Position numbers and translations under genes: made by a program
The notes under the pieces: generated by a model
The model's input: only the letters and a program-made list of their open reading frames with translations
What the model was told of the DNA's origin: nothing
Database searches by the model: none
Shown here: positions 1 to 10,749 of the stretch, in pieces
How positions within the stretch are numbered: position 1 is the first letter of the stretch
Layout of the letters: every line of letters begins with the position of its first letter
From: Phlebiopsis flavidoalba
Lineage: Eukaryota > Basidiomycota > Agaricomycetes > Polyporales > Phanerochaetaceae
Reading direction: 5' to 3'
Assembly: GCA_035772785.1 (NCBI GenBank)
Contig: JAOCPU010000021.1
Location: 434,001 to 498,000 of the forward strand
Length of the DNA: 64,000 bases

Positions 1-1690
1 TTCTTCGACGCTATCGAGTCCAACACACTCCCGAACCTCGTCATCAACGAATCGCTTACGGGGCAAACCTCCACTCCTCTCCGGCGCTTATTGATAAACA
101 GCAGTATATTGGCTACGAGCATCTTCGACCACGTCTGTCGATTACGAGCGACGATCGGCCGACGTGAGCTTGTGGGCGGTACTGAAGAACAGTATTGGCA
201 AGGATTTGACGAAGATTTCGTTCCCTGTGTTCTTTAACGAGCCAACAAGCATGCTGGCAGCGTAATGGTAAGCTCTACATTCCATTATAAGGGACTCCTC
301 TAATGACGCTATGCAGGCTGAAGACATGGAATTTTCGGGAATGCTGTGAGCTTTTCGCGAGGCAGAGATTGTGCTCATTCTGACCCCATCTTCCAGTGGA
401 CGCTGCTGCATGCCGCTGAGACCGACCCACATCGCCGGATCGCATTCGTGGCTGCCTTTGCGATGTCAAACTACTCCTCGACCATTGGGCGTATTGCCAA
501 GCCATTTCAACCCTATGCGGTACGCTATCAAACTTTCGATGTTATGTGTGTCCATCTCTTGATCCACGCACACAGCAGCGCGAAAACGTTCGAACGTACG
601 TCCGACCTTGACAAGCAGTTACAGATACGTGTCCGAGCAGGTCAGCCATCATCCGCCCATATCAGCTCTGCTGGGCCGAACGCCCGCTTGGCGTTACTTG
701 GCGAGGTCGACGCACCAGAACAAGTTTTATATGGCAAGTCGTTTGAGATCAGGCCACCACGGGTATCGCGCACGCGGAGCGTTACTTCTTCACCGAGGAC
801 CTCGCCCCCGGATCACTATCCCAAAGGCAAAGGATTCTAATCTCCAAAGGGCGGGTGGTCGAGACAATCTACAGCACTCCTGGATAAGAAGGTCACTACC
901 AAACGTACCGATTCCGTGTCACTTACTTGTCTTGGCTCTCCCACTATGGATCATACGGTATGAACATGGTCGTCGTAGACCGTGGATACGTTGATGAACT
1001 CTCAGATTCTTGTCTTGCTATACTTTGAGAGGCTGGAGCCACACACGCCATTTCCGGTCGAGGTAGGCACGAATCACCGTACTGACGAGACAGTGCGTGC
1101 TGACTTTCAAGCCTCGTGGCTGGCGCGGGGAAGGGATGCCTATGAAATTAGCGGCTATGTCGCCGATTCGGAGGGAAACGTCACCTATGAAATCGCCGGT
1201 CGCTGGAACAGCCAACTCGTCGCACGACCAGTCGGGCGCTGGGATTGGACATCTGCATCCCGATGTCTCCTTCAGCGCTGAATCAAAAACACTCCCGAAT
1301 TTCATCTGCTCTGGCGCAAATCAGAAAAGCCTCCTGCACCATATTCAACCTCACACCCCGTTCGCGCACGATCACGCTCAACGATGCCCTGATGACACCT
1401 TGCGGCGCGTACCTGTGTCCGACGGACTGTCGGCTAAGGCCTGACCAGCGCGCATTGAGCTTGGGCAGGTACGAGCCGTGCGAACGATGCTACCCAAGAA
1501 CAAGCATGGGAAGCATTTCCAGCGCGCCACGCGCGCAGTGCACGTGAGGAGGGTCGGCAAGCGGCACATCGTCCTGTCGATGGTTCTCGCCCGGAGGAGG
1601 ACAGAGCCCGATACAGGCGGAACGCGGTGTCTGGGTCTGCCAGCGAGGATTTGACAACAAAGCTTTGAAAGTCACACTGGAAGTATTGAG
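1..1690 (+). CDS. Oxysterol-binding protein (ORP/Osh), 3' part
   Basis: Lipid-transfer protein of the OSBP-related family, which exchanges sterol and phosphoinositide between membranes; the ligand-binding ORD domain is what is seen. The 5' end lies outside the window. The first codons read FFDAIESNTLPNLVINESLT. They are followed in shifting frames by SLWAVLKNSIGKDLTKISFP and VFFNEPTSML (about 165-260), a short intron (about 260-318), AEDMEFS, then RRIAFVAAFAMSNYSSTIGR (about 432-495). The family signature EQVSHHPP is at about 630-655, followed by MGKSFEIRP, YEISGYV..GNVTYEIAGRWN (about 1141-1215) and the C-terminal PTDCRLRPDQRA..LGRYE (about 1410-1475). At least eight frame changes are needed, but order and spacing of all blocks are normal, so assembly indels are likelier than decay. 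The stop is not resolved. Confidence 0.85.
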
Positions 1691-2990
1691 AAGAGGGACG
1701 TGTGGTAGTGGGAAAGACAAAATGTGTGTGCCCCCGGGAATTAGAAGGAGTCGTGGAAGAGTGTGGACAAAGACGCGTATTCAGCCCCGAAGGACGAGCG
1801 TCGTAGTAATTAGTACTTGGTAATTCATCAACTGTTGTAATTTCTAGGTTTGTACTCGTAGAATGAAGGGTATGCAGAGTAGTGCGTCTCACAATACTGG
1901 TCTGAGCCGGCTGTATGTTTATTGGTCCCGAGGGACAGTGTGTATCGCTCGGGTCCACGTCTTTGGCCCTGAGCCACCACGGCCGACCCAGTGGTTGGCC
2001 CCACCCGGTACGCGTGCAAAAATTAGGATGAGGGCGCATGTACGCGGACCATGTATTCCGAGTAGGCAAACACACATACACTGTCATAAAAGACGATCGC
2101 AAACGCAGTCAAACGCGCCTCCGAACCTTGGGGAGGCGCTGACACATTACGTGATGATTGGCAAAAAAACTGACGCTGGGGTTTAATGTAATCAGGTCCG
2201 TACTTACGGAGGTCCAAATATTGGTGTCCGTACTGGTCCGCCGCGTACGGGCACCTAGTAGGTCATTCGGCACCTACTCGAGTCACGATGTGTTTCCTCT
2301 ACTCTCTAACACAGCTACCATTCGGATAAACACCCTTACAGGAGAGTTCGCGTTTCGGACGAACAGAAAACCCGATCTCCACGCGACGCAGTGTCTACAG
2401 CAGACGCTGTCCCTATGTCGCACGATACCACTGGGAGTGAGAGTTCACACACGGTCACACGAAGCACGTCGAAAGGGCCATAATGTACCGGCTACTACTC
2501 AATCAGCCCCACCAATACTTGGCAAGAAGCGTCTGCGTACCCCGTGCAGGTTCCCGTGGTGGCATCTGTTCTTCCTCGGAGGGCGCAGATGGCGTTCACA
2601 CCTCTCCACATACGCCCCCGAGAATGACCACTAGACGTCCATATCCAAGGACCCCAAAACCCTTTGAAAATAATGAACGAGGCTTTTTTTTTCCGTACAT
2701 CAAGACCAATGACGAAGTCACTGCGATCGGTTTTTTTTCCACGAGTGAGACGGGGTCAGTAGGATGATCTCTACGACCAATCCTCCCGACTTCTCCGCAC
2801 TTCTCTTGAGGGCTTCCCCCCGTCCTCATGACACCACGAGTCGCTACCACCCTCCGTCCCCCGGCGCGCACCGCGGCCAAACGATTGAAGAGCAATACAT
2901 GCGCTGCGGCCATTGTGCAGAGAGGTACGGAAGATCGAACGGCGGGTGCGACAAGATTCAATAAAAGGACCCCGGCCCCCTCCCCAAGAC
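1691..2990. other. Intergenic, no gene recognised
   Basis: Only short overlapping frames with no domain and no splice-site support. It separates the OSBP gene from GH31 copy 1. T runs occur near 2685-2693 and 2731-2738. Confidence 0.5.
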
Positions 2991-2999
2991 GATCTACGA

Positions 3000-3008
3000 G
3001 TATATAAA
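3000..3008 (+). promoter_or_regulatory. TATA box of GH31 copy 1
   Basis: TATATAAAG lies about 120 bp before the proposed ATG at 3125, a normal distance for a fungal core promoter with a short 5' leader. Inferred from motif and position only. Confidence 0.5.
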
Positions 3009-3124
3009 GAGGAGTTCGTCTGCTCGGACCATCCTTAATCAGCTTCCTCGCCCTTTCTGGCCTCCGTGGCCAGTGTCAGGTATTGACACTACATCCCCGC
3101 CCGAACATCTCAGGAGCACTCAAG

Positions 3125-6100
3125 ATGCTCGCCACTCCGTCCTTGTGCTGCCTTCCGGCGGCATGCCTGCGTGGTTCATGGCAGGCCGCCTGGCCGTGTT
3201 GTCCCCAAGAACCTCCACTGCTCACGAACCTCCCACGCGGTGTTACTCAATACGACCTACTAGCACGCCAACACGTTGACACGCAAACTGCCCAGGTGAG
3301 TCCCCAGTAGTCCCCCAATGGTCCTACTACTAAGAGTTTGCAGAACACAGGCTATACCTGACTGCTTTGCAGAACACAGATGTACTGGGCTTACGGCTCG
3401 GCGAACCTCCAGACCGGGTAGGTCAGGCTTGTAACGCCTTCGGCCACCGAACATTGTCCAACCTCACTCTGGAGGTTACCTCACGACTCGACAGATGGTT
3501 ATGTGTCATTTTCTATCCGTTGACGCGGACCCAAAATTCCTGTAATCCAGACGCTAGATTACATGATCAACAATTTTCGACCACGGCCAAAAGCCAAGTT
3601 TTCAGTTACAAATTCCAGATCCTCGGTCAAGTCTCTCTACGCTGAACCATCAGGGAGCAGTTCACTTGAGCACCTCCGATCTGGTTTTCAACGACGACTC
3701 CTCGCCTTGTTCGCTTTTGGATCACTCGACGCTCTGAGTCTATTGCCCAATGCTCAACCCCTCTTCGACCACCCGGGATATCCTCGCTCCCGCACCTACA
3801 CCTATCGCTGCTTTCAACGCTTCGGACGAGTCCACTGCATTCGATGGTTTCCCGCTTTGTATTCGAAGACTCATACCTCCAGCTCACATCGGCGCTGCCC
3901 ACAAAGGTGCGAACGTGTACCGGTCTGGGCGAGATCGTTCTGCAAGCGCGCGGATTCCGAAGGGATGTCGGGTGAGATCGGTGGGTGTCGCAGGCACGAT
4001 CGCAAAACGGGATGGGCGAGGGGATTAGCCCACGACTCCGCCGTTCGACGAAAATATGTGAGACGATCACAGTTTTACTTTCCTACCGCGGACGGCACTG
4101 ATCTATCGCCGTCTGTAGCTATGGTTCTCATAGCATCTATCTCGAACCATCGTTTCAACGAAACACGACAAAAACCGCTCTCAGAGCCCACGGCTTGTCT
4201 TTCCTCTTCAGGTACGGCGCGACCCCCCCTGTCAGTTTCGTCGAGCCGTTGCACTCACACTTTGTTTCCAATAGCGCGGCCGGGTCGGACATCAATCCTC
4301 CAGACCCCCGCCCTCCGTCGAAAACGTCTCGCTCATGAGTACCGCATGCTGGGCGGCACCTAGACTTTTACTTCTTCTCTGGTCCCTCACCCCACGAAGG
4401 TCATCGAACAATATGGTGAACTAGTTCGGGTCTCCCCACACTGGCAGCCCGCATGGGCACCTTGGGTTCCACCTCTGGTAGGTGGGGCCCTTCCCTACGA
4501 GACTCTCAACGACATGAAGGAAGTTCGTGCGAAAGAGAAGGATGCTAATATTCCATCTCGAGGGTACGTCAACCACCGCGTTGCCTTCTCGATTTGGACT
4601 GAGCCATGACTCCGTAGTGCAATCGGACCGATATTGACTTGTTCCACGCTCCTGCGAGACTTTACGTCTGACCTGTTTTCGTTCCCTCCCGATGAGATGC
4701 GCGCCTTCACTCAAGAGCTGGTACGTCGTCTTTGGCTGTGCGAAAGTCTTGCCTTAATGTATTCACCAGGCTGCAAACAATCAACACTACATCCCAATTC
4801 TCGACCATGCCATTGCCCATTCAAAGTAACGCCAGTGACGATGTGAGTAATTCTGCCTCTACCGTAAGGTCCTACTCTCATCCAAATTCTCTAGTACGCT
4901 CCATATCTCCGTGGTGCCGAACTGTATGTGCTCCTTCGCTCCAACTATCTCTCCATGTACTCACTATATTTATAGCGATGTCTTCGTCAAGAACCCCGAC
5001 GGCTCTGAGTACATCGGTCTTCAATGGCCTGGCTACACCGTATTCCCCGACTGGTTTGCGCCGAATGCAACTCAGTGGTGGGCGAGCGCGCTGCGCAATT
5101 GGACGAAGGGCCGGCGTCGAGTTCTCAGGCATCTGGCTCGACATGAGCGAGGCGACTTCGCTATGCACTGGTTCCTGGTGAGTAGTCTTTTCGAGGACAA
5201 AAAGAGTACCGTGCTAACGGCTGGTGGGTAGCGGCACGGGCGCGGACTGGTCCAACACTAGCGTGCCAATTATTCTGCCTGGAGAACCCCGGCAACTTGG
5301 TTACGGAGTATCCCGAGGGGGTGTGTACCGCTCTCTCGCTCACGCAGAATGGTTTTTGATAGCCCACTTATCAGATATAATGCGGACCGTCTCTGGCCCC
5401 AGTGGTAACATTACTGTCAACGGAACGCTCACACTTACGGTGCCGGAGGCAACACTTCGACGACCAACCTCACCAGGCGAACTCTCAAACGTGGACTTGG
5501 CGCTGCAAATGAGACAGACTTCGACCTGACTACCCCGCCGTAACATTTATGCCATTCACAACGGTACGTGCGGTCTTCCCATTTGATCTTATGTGATGGC
5601 TAATGTTGTCTTCGTAGCCAATGGCCCTCTGGGTATCAAGTCTATCGCGACGAACGCAACACATCACGGCGGATATGTCGAACTCGACACGCATAACCTC
5701 TACGGGCACATGGAGGCGAAGGCCACACATCTGGGTCTCCAAACCGTCTACCCGAACAAACGGCCCCCTTTATCATCGCGCGCTCGACGTTCCCCAGCTC
5801 AGGCAAATGGACGGGCCACTGGCTAGGCGACAACACGAGTCTGTGGCGCTACATGCTCGCGAGCATTCAGGGCGTGCTCCAGTTCCAGCTCTTCCAGATC
5901 CCCATGGTCGGCGCGGACACTTGCGGCTTCCAGAAACAACGCGGACGAGGAGATGTGTGGCCGTTTGGATGCAGCTCAGCGCGTTCTTGCCGTTCTACAG
6001 GAATCACAAACGAGCGCGGTGCCATTGCACAGGAAGTGTTCGTGTGGGATAGCGTCGCAGAGGCGTCCCGGACGGCGATCGGAATCAGATATCAGATGCT

Positions 6101-6872
6101 GCCGTGTACTGGGTACGTCTACCTCTTCAAAGCCGCGATTTTGTTCTGACATTCCTGATAGTATACTTTGTTCGCCAATGCGTCGCAAGCGGGTACTCCT
6201 CCCGTCCGCGCACGTCTTCTACGAGTTTTTCCCCGACGAGCCCGAGCTCTTCGCCGTTGACCGACAATTCCTTGTCGGGCCCGCGACATCCTCGTCACTC
6301 CCGTACTCACGCCAAACGTGAGCACAGTCGACGGTAACGTTACTTCTCCTTTCCATACTGCCGCTCTCTGACACATTACGCCAGGCATCCTCCCTGGCCG
6401 CGGTAACCACGATCTGGCGCGATTGGTACACCCACGACGCCGTGAACGCCAGCGCAGGGAGCAACACCACGCTCTCCGCGCCGCTCGGTCACATCGAAAC
6501 GTGCACATCCGCGACGGCGCCGCGATTCTCCTGCACTCCGAGGCTGGCTACACGATCACGGACACACGTGCCAACCCGTACACGCTCCTTGTCTCGCTCT
6601 CTGCCGGGGCGGTGAGGCCTATGGATCCGCATACCTCGACGACGGCGAGAGCATCCCGCCCACACCGAACCGCACGCTTCTCGTTCAGCGCGGGTGGCGG
6701 CGCGGTGCGTGTCGCGTCTTCGGGCACGTTTGGTGCGACGTCTAAGCTGGAGAATGTGAATCACACGGTGTTGGGTCTGCCGGCAGCCCCGAGTGGGGTG
6801 CAAGCTCAATGGGCAGGCGGTAGATATGGCTGGGAGTCACGCGGCAAATGCGCAGGAGAAATTGACGCTTAA
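3125..6872 (+). CDS. Secreted GH31 alpha-glucosidase, copy 1
   Basis: Glycoside hydrolase family 31 enzyme releasing glucose from non-reducing ends of alpha-glucans; expected to be secreted. The start at 3125 follows a TATA box and opens a hydrophobic leader. Blocks in order: ACNAFG (about 3430), TAFDGFPL and the LGE loop (about 3837-3935), EYRMLGGT..DFYFFSGPSP (about 4340-4390), DIDLFHALRDFTSD (about 4630-4675), KNPDGSEYIGLQWPGYTVFP (about 4990-5050). The nucleophile region is GIWLDMSE (WLDMSE at 5134-5151; the family usually has WLDMNE, so Asn is replaced by Ser). The acid/base region RSTFPSSGKWTGHWLGDN is at about 5783-5835, then VLQFQLFQIPMVGADTCGF and the C-terminal beta domain to about 6872. 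Several short introns are visible, for example GTGAGT at about 5178. Many single-base indels occur (tract CCTA at about 4361 is one C short). Paralogues lie at 16.5 and 37.5 kb. Confidence 0.85.
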
Positions 6873-6879
6873 GATATGG

Positions 6880-7930
6880 AAAGGATTGAAAGATCGATCT
6901 GAACGAGGATGCTCCTACGCTCTCTTGGGAGTAGTAACTTATTTTATTGTATTAATGTCAACTATGACTGTGTACAAAAAAAGTCCGTTTTCTTTTTTTA
7001 CGTTTTTGCAGTTTTTATCGTCTTCAGTACTAGTGCTGGTGAGGGTATCGGCGTGTTGCAGCGAGGTAGTTTCTTACCACGTTTACTTGATAAGAGTCGA
7101 ATGCTTACACCTGTCACGGTCGGAGTCACAAAGGTTGTTACTCTGCTTACTATGAGTAACTCCACGCGAAGAATTGAGCAGATCGCGCCACGTTGCATCG
7201 TCCCTCCATGATAGTCACTGTCGTCTTTTTTACTCGACCACCATTCACAATGAACGCGTTTCAAACCCTATCAGACATGATGTCAAGCTGTTGCGAGATG
7301 CTGAGGAAGTAAAGCGGCATATTGTTGTTGGCAAGCTAGGTCAAAGCGAGGGGTGGGAGGACCCCACTCCATAAGAACACGGTACACAAGTTGCACGTCC
7401 GCTCTTCCGGAGTCGTATGTCCAGGATAATGCTTCACAGCTGTCCGCGATGAATTAATAACGACTGCTTGACGGAAGTATACCGATGCTGGCTGCACGCG
7501 GGGTCAGGTGGCGTGCCTCACATCTTCGTGGTTGTATGTCTTTGGGCTGACAACATGCCCGGCAGGACATTGGTTCATAAGGCTTCTCAAGTGGTCCTTC
7601 AAATAAAGTCTTGGACGTTGGTATTGAAGGAGATATATATGCACATAGAAAAATCTGGTTTATGGGACCGTTATCGATCGGTGCGCTTGAAGCCTACTGG
7701 TCACTAGAACGCCCTTTACGCTTAGACGTGGACGCAACGTCATGCAGATGCCAGCTGCAGTCCTATTCTTTTTTCGTCGCTGCAAGGCGTTCTGCCAAAT
7801 GTCATCGGCCACCCTGTTCAAGCACCGGTACGAGGACATGGCCACCTCGGCTCCTACCACAAGCAATCTGGCCTCTTTGTGCTGGCCCCGAGGACGCTTC
7901 GTAGCATTCGCGCCTCTTCGGTGGTCAGCC
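6880..7930. other. Intergenic, no gene recognised
   Basis: AT-richer stretch after GH31 copy 1. A clean 79-codon frame at 7468-7707 (+) has no recognisable family and no supporting introns. No RNA gene or repeat was seen. Confidence 0.4.
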
Positions 7931-7939
7931 AGCTCATGT

Positions 7940-9199
7940 CGCGGGCCTCGGGGAGAGGTGGACGCTCCAATGTGGCCATTGGGCATCGCAGGGATCTCCA
8001 CGTCCGCCAGCGTCAAGTCTTCCCACGGTAGGGGCCCGCTGCATATGAGCTCGACACATCTGCGTTCTAAGGGACAGGTCAGGGTCCTGGTGGGGCAGAA
8101 GGAATGGTGCACGCACTGGCAGAGGCGTCCTCGTCCATCTTACGTTGAGGCAGCATTTCTTGCGGCGGCGGATACAGCGGCGGCAAGCTGGTCGCAGAAG
8201 CCTTTCATCGGCGGTCGCACAGAACTCCATGTTCTCTGTTATGCACGCGTCGCACTGCGCATGTCAAACCATCCCATGCCACTAGAAGAAGGGGTTACTG
8301 CTCACGCGTTTGTCACCGTAAAGCTTGCGGTCGCCCTCCCTTCCAGTCGTCTGGCCTTGGAATCCCGACACCCGCTTGTATCGCGCAGCGTAGGGAGTCG
8401 CTTGCGTTTGGCTGTGGGGACTGCTACCGGCTGCTCTGGCACAGGTTCTACGGCCTTTGTCGCAGAGGCCCGCGTGCGCCGCTTACGCTTCTGCCCCGCC
8501 CTCGTGGGGCTACCTTCAACTTCGTCCGGCAAAGCCTCAGCGACCCCACCAGAATTGGCACCCCCCAGCGGGCTCCTCGAGCACAGTGAGCGCGTCGACA
8601 TCGATGGGCTCGTTCTGCGTCGCGGATACCGGCCTTGCCCATGCCCAATGCCGCCGCTCGTGGCCGACGCCTTTTGTCTCTTCGGGCCCAAGACATACTT
8701 CTTCGATCTTCTCCACCGTCACCCCGAAGCGCACGCGACGCGGTCGTACGCCGCCGGTCGAAGGCCGCCTCCGTCGTAAAGTGGACAAGATCGGCAAGGA
8801 GCGTCTCGGTGCATGGGCTGAGCGTGGCCTGCATGCGCGTGCGGAGCTGCACGATAGCGGGTGTTCTCTTGAAGTCATCGGCGCGCGCGAGCCAGACGTC
8901 GGCGGCCTTTGTGTACTCTTGCCATAGGCTGGTCGTAGTGGGCCCGCACAGCGCGTCTTGGCCACCTATCTCATGGACATACTCCTGTCGACGTGAGCCA
9001 CGGTGAGCTACTCATGTAATACGCCCGTATCTGAGTGACCACACACCACGGCGCGTACGCAGAGCCTACCCCCTATGTCTATTCACCTCCTTCTCAACGT
9101 GACGTTCGCATCTAGCCCCTGCGCCTTGTACGCCTCCGTGCGGAGCTTAAATTTTGCAACACAGCAGCGAAGCCACTGGCTGCGGTCTTCCGAGTTCAT
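7940..9199 (-). CDS. Orphan protein with a Cys-rich basic motif (putative)
   Basis: Not a family I can name. Pieces on the minus strand join into a plausible protein. The start is MNSEDRSQWLRCCVAKFKLR at about 9199. An exon with YTKAADVWLARADDFKRTP and LRTRMQATLSPCTETLLADL follows at about 8930-8790. Then comes VRFGVTVEKIEEV (about 8740-8690) and a Lys/Arg-rich stretch with KRKRRTRASATK and AKRKRLPTLRD (about 8500-8380). Near the end RPACRRCIRRRKKCC (about 8195-8150) has the C-x2-C-x6-C spacing of the first half of a fungal Zn(II)2Cys6 cluster; a clear second half is not seen, and a GTAAGA donor follows directly. The frame changes several times. A nuclear DNA-binding role is only a guess. The lower end is uncertain. 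Confidence 0.35.
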
Positions 9200-9379
9200 C
9201 GCGTTAAAAAAAGGGGACGAGAGCTCAGAGGGGGATCTTGAGCTCGATTCAACCCACTTCAACTGTATACGCGCTCGGCGCTTCCCCCGTCTCACCAGAC
9301 CACTTTAGCAACATTCCGCCTCGCGCCACCCGCCTCGGCACGATTCCAGTAAAGTACTTAAACACGAGACTAGCCGCGA

Positions 9380-10338
9380 TGATCGCTGAGCCCCTCTTCG
9401 CCTTCCCCCAGACCATCCACGCAACCGTCGCGTCATCGACACGCAGGACAGAAATACGCGCGCTATGTATACCACCCAACCTCACCCGCGCCGCACCCCA
9501 CGCTCGTAATCTCGCTCACGCACGCGCCAGCACACGCGTTTACCCCCGTCCCCGCGCGCAGACGTGCCAGCACAACGGCTGCCAGCTGGCTGCGCTGCGC
9601 GTAATATCCTCCCGTGTGCGCACGATGGGAGGCGCATTCGTTCATCGCAAGCTCTCGTGACAATGGCGCAGATGTGGACTGGAGAGTGTTTTGCCGCGCA
9701 TACGCGTTGTTGCCGCCGACGCCTGTGGGGAGCCCGTTCCCGCTTGCGCGAGATTTGGAGAGCGCGACTTTGGAGAGTGCAGGTGAACCGGTACGTCGTG
9801 CTATGTATGGTCAGGTGCAAAGTCCAAAGCTGATGTAGCCACAGTCGTTCTGGGGGTGACATTTACGCACACAGAGCGCCCACACGCAGTACGCGTCCTA
9901 CGCCCCGCTCGCATGCAGCACCCTCGCATTCGAGTCCCCCGAGCTCGCGACGACCCAACGCTACCACTACATCACACATCCTCCGTACGCTCAGCTCCCT
10001 CTTTTGCCTCTGATTATAATAATAACCTGCTCCACAGCACAACTCTTGTCCCCGGCCACACCACACCAACAGAGTCACCAAATTTCGAGCAGCGGCTTGC
10101 GTCGCGTCTCGCAGACGAACGTAGAGGATGCAGTTGACGCGGCGGCGCGTGCGCTCGACGGGCGTGAGAGCGCGCATGTGCCGTTTTTGCGGGTGTTGCT
10201 GCCGGCAGCGCACTGGGGATCGGGGAGTGGCTGCGGAGCGTGGTGGATGTGTTTCGGGCGGAAGGTGCGTCGGGCTTATTTACTGTGTGTGTGCGGATGC
10301 TGATTAGTGCCTTAGTTTCCGGTATTATTCTTGCAAGT
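9380..10338 (+). CDS. Orphan protein with hydrophobic C terminus (putative)
   Basis: Unrecognised. The best support is the 3' end: NVEDAVDAAARALDGRESAH and PFLRVLLPA (about 10118-10208), then after one frame change LGIGEWLRSVVDVFRAEGAS and GLFTVCVRMLISALVSGIIL (about 10212-10330), ending at a TAA at about 10336. Upstream in compatible order are MIAEPLFAFPQTIHATVASS (9380), FIASSRDNGADVDWRVF (about 9630-9690), and after a possible intron ERPHTQYASYAPLACSTLAF (about 9875-9935). The amphipathic then hydrophobic C terminus suggests a membrane-associated protein. Start and introns are uncertain, and the 5' part could be spurious. Confidence 0.3.
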
Positions 10339-10339
10339 T

Positions 10340-10720
10340 AAGCTTTGTTGTGGGTATTTAGAGGTTTTATTGGGCGAGTGGAACTGTCGTGACGGTGTTT
10401 CGTGCGCGTCCGCTGACGTTTGGTTGTAGTGTCTTTGTACTGTGCGGCCGTTGAGGGTTGTCTGCGTTAAGTTATTCGCTGTCATGTTCTGTATCGGTAT
10501 GAAATGCACGATTTTTGAAGCTCTACGTGTGTTCTGATCCTCTCAGGAGCAAGTGATGTTGGGAGGTAGACTACGAAGCTCCTTTCAGGTTGAGCTTGGA
10601 GAGGTCATCGCGGACGGAAGCGGCTCTGACAACTTCACTCCCGGGTCGTGCATAGCGACCGCCCAGCTGAAGACTCTACACAACGCACATTCAGCACCCA
10701 CCCCACGTCTAAACACCAAA
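10340..10720. other. Intergenic, nothing recognised
   Basis: No supported frame, repeat or RNA. It lies between the putative orphan gene and unit 1 of the triplicated family. Confidence 0.4.
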
Positions 10721-10749
10721 CAAGCCACTCACCCTCGATCGCCTTCACC

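Noticed and set aside
1..6872. Calling OSBP and GH31 copy 1 pseudogenes
   Set aside because: The same density of indels affects unrelated conserved genes across the window, so sequencing error is the simpler explanation.
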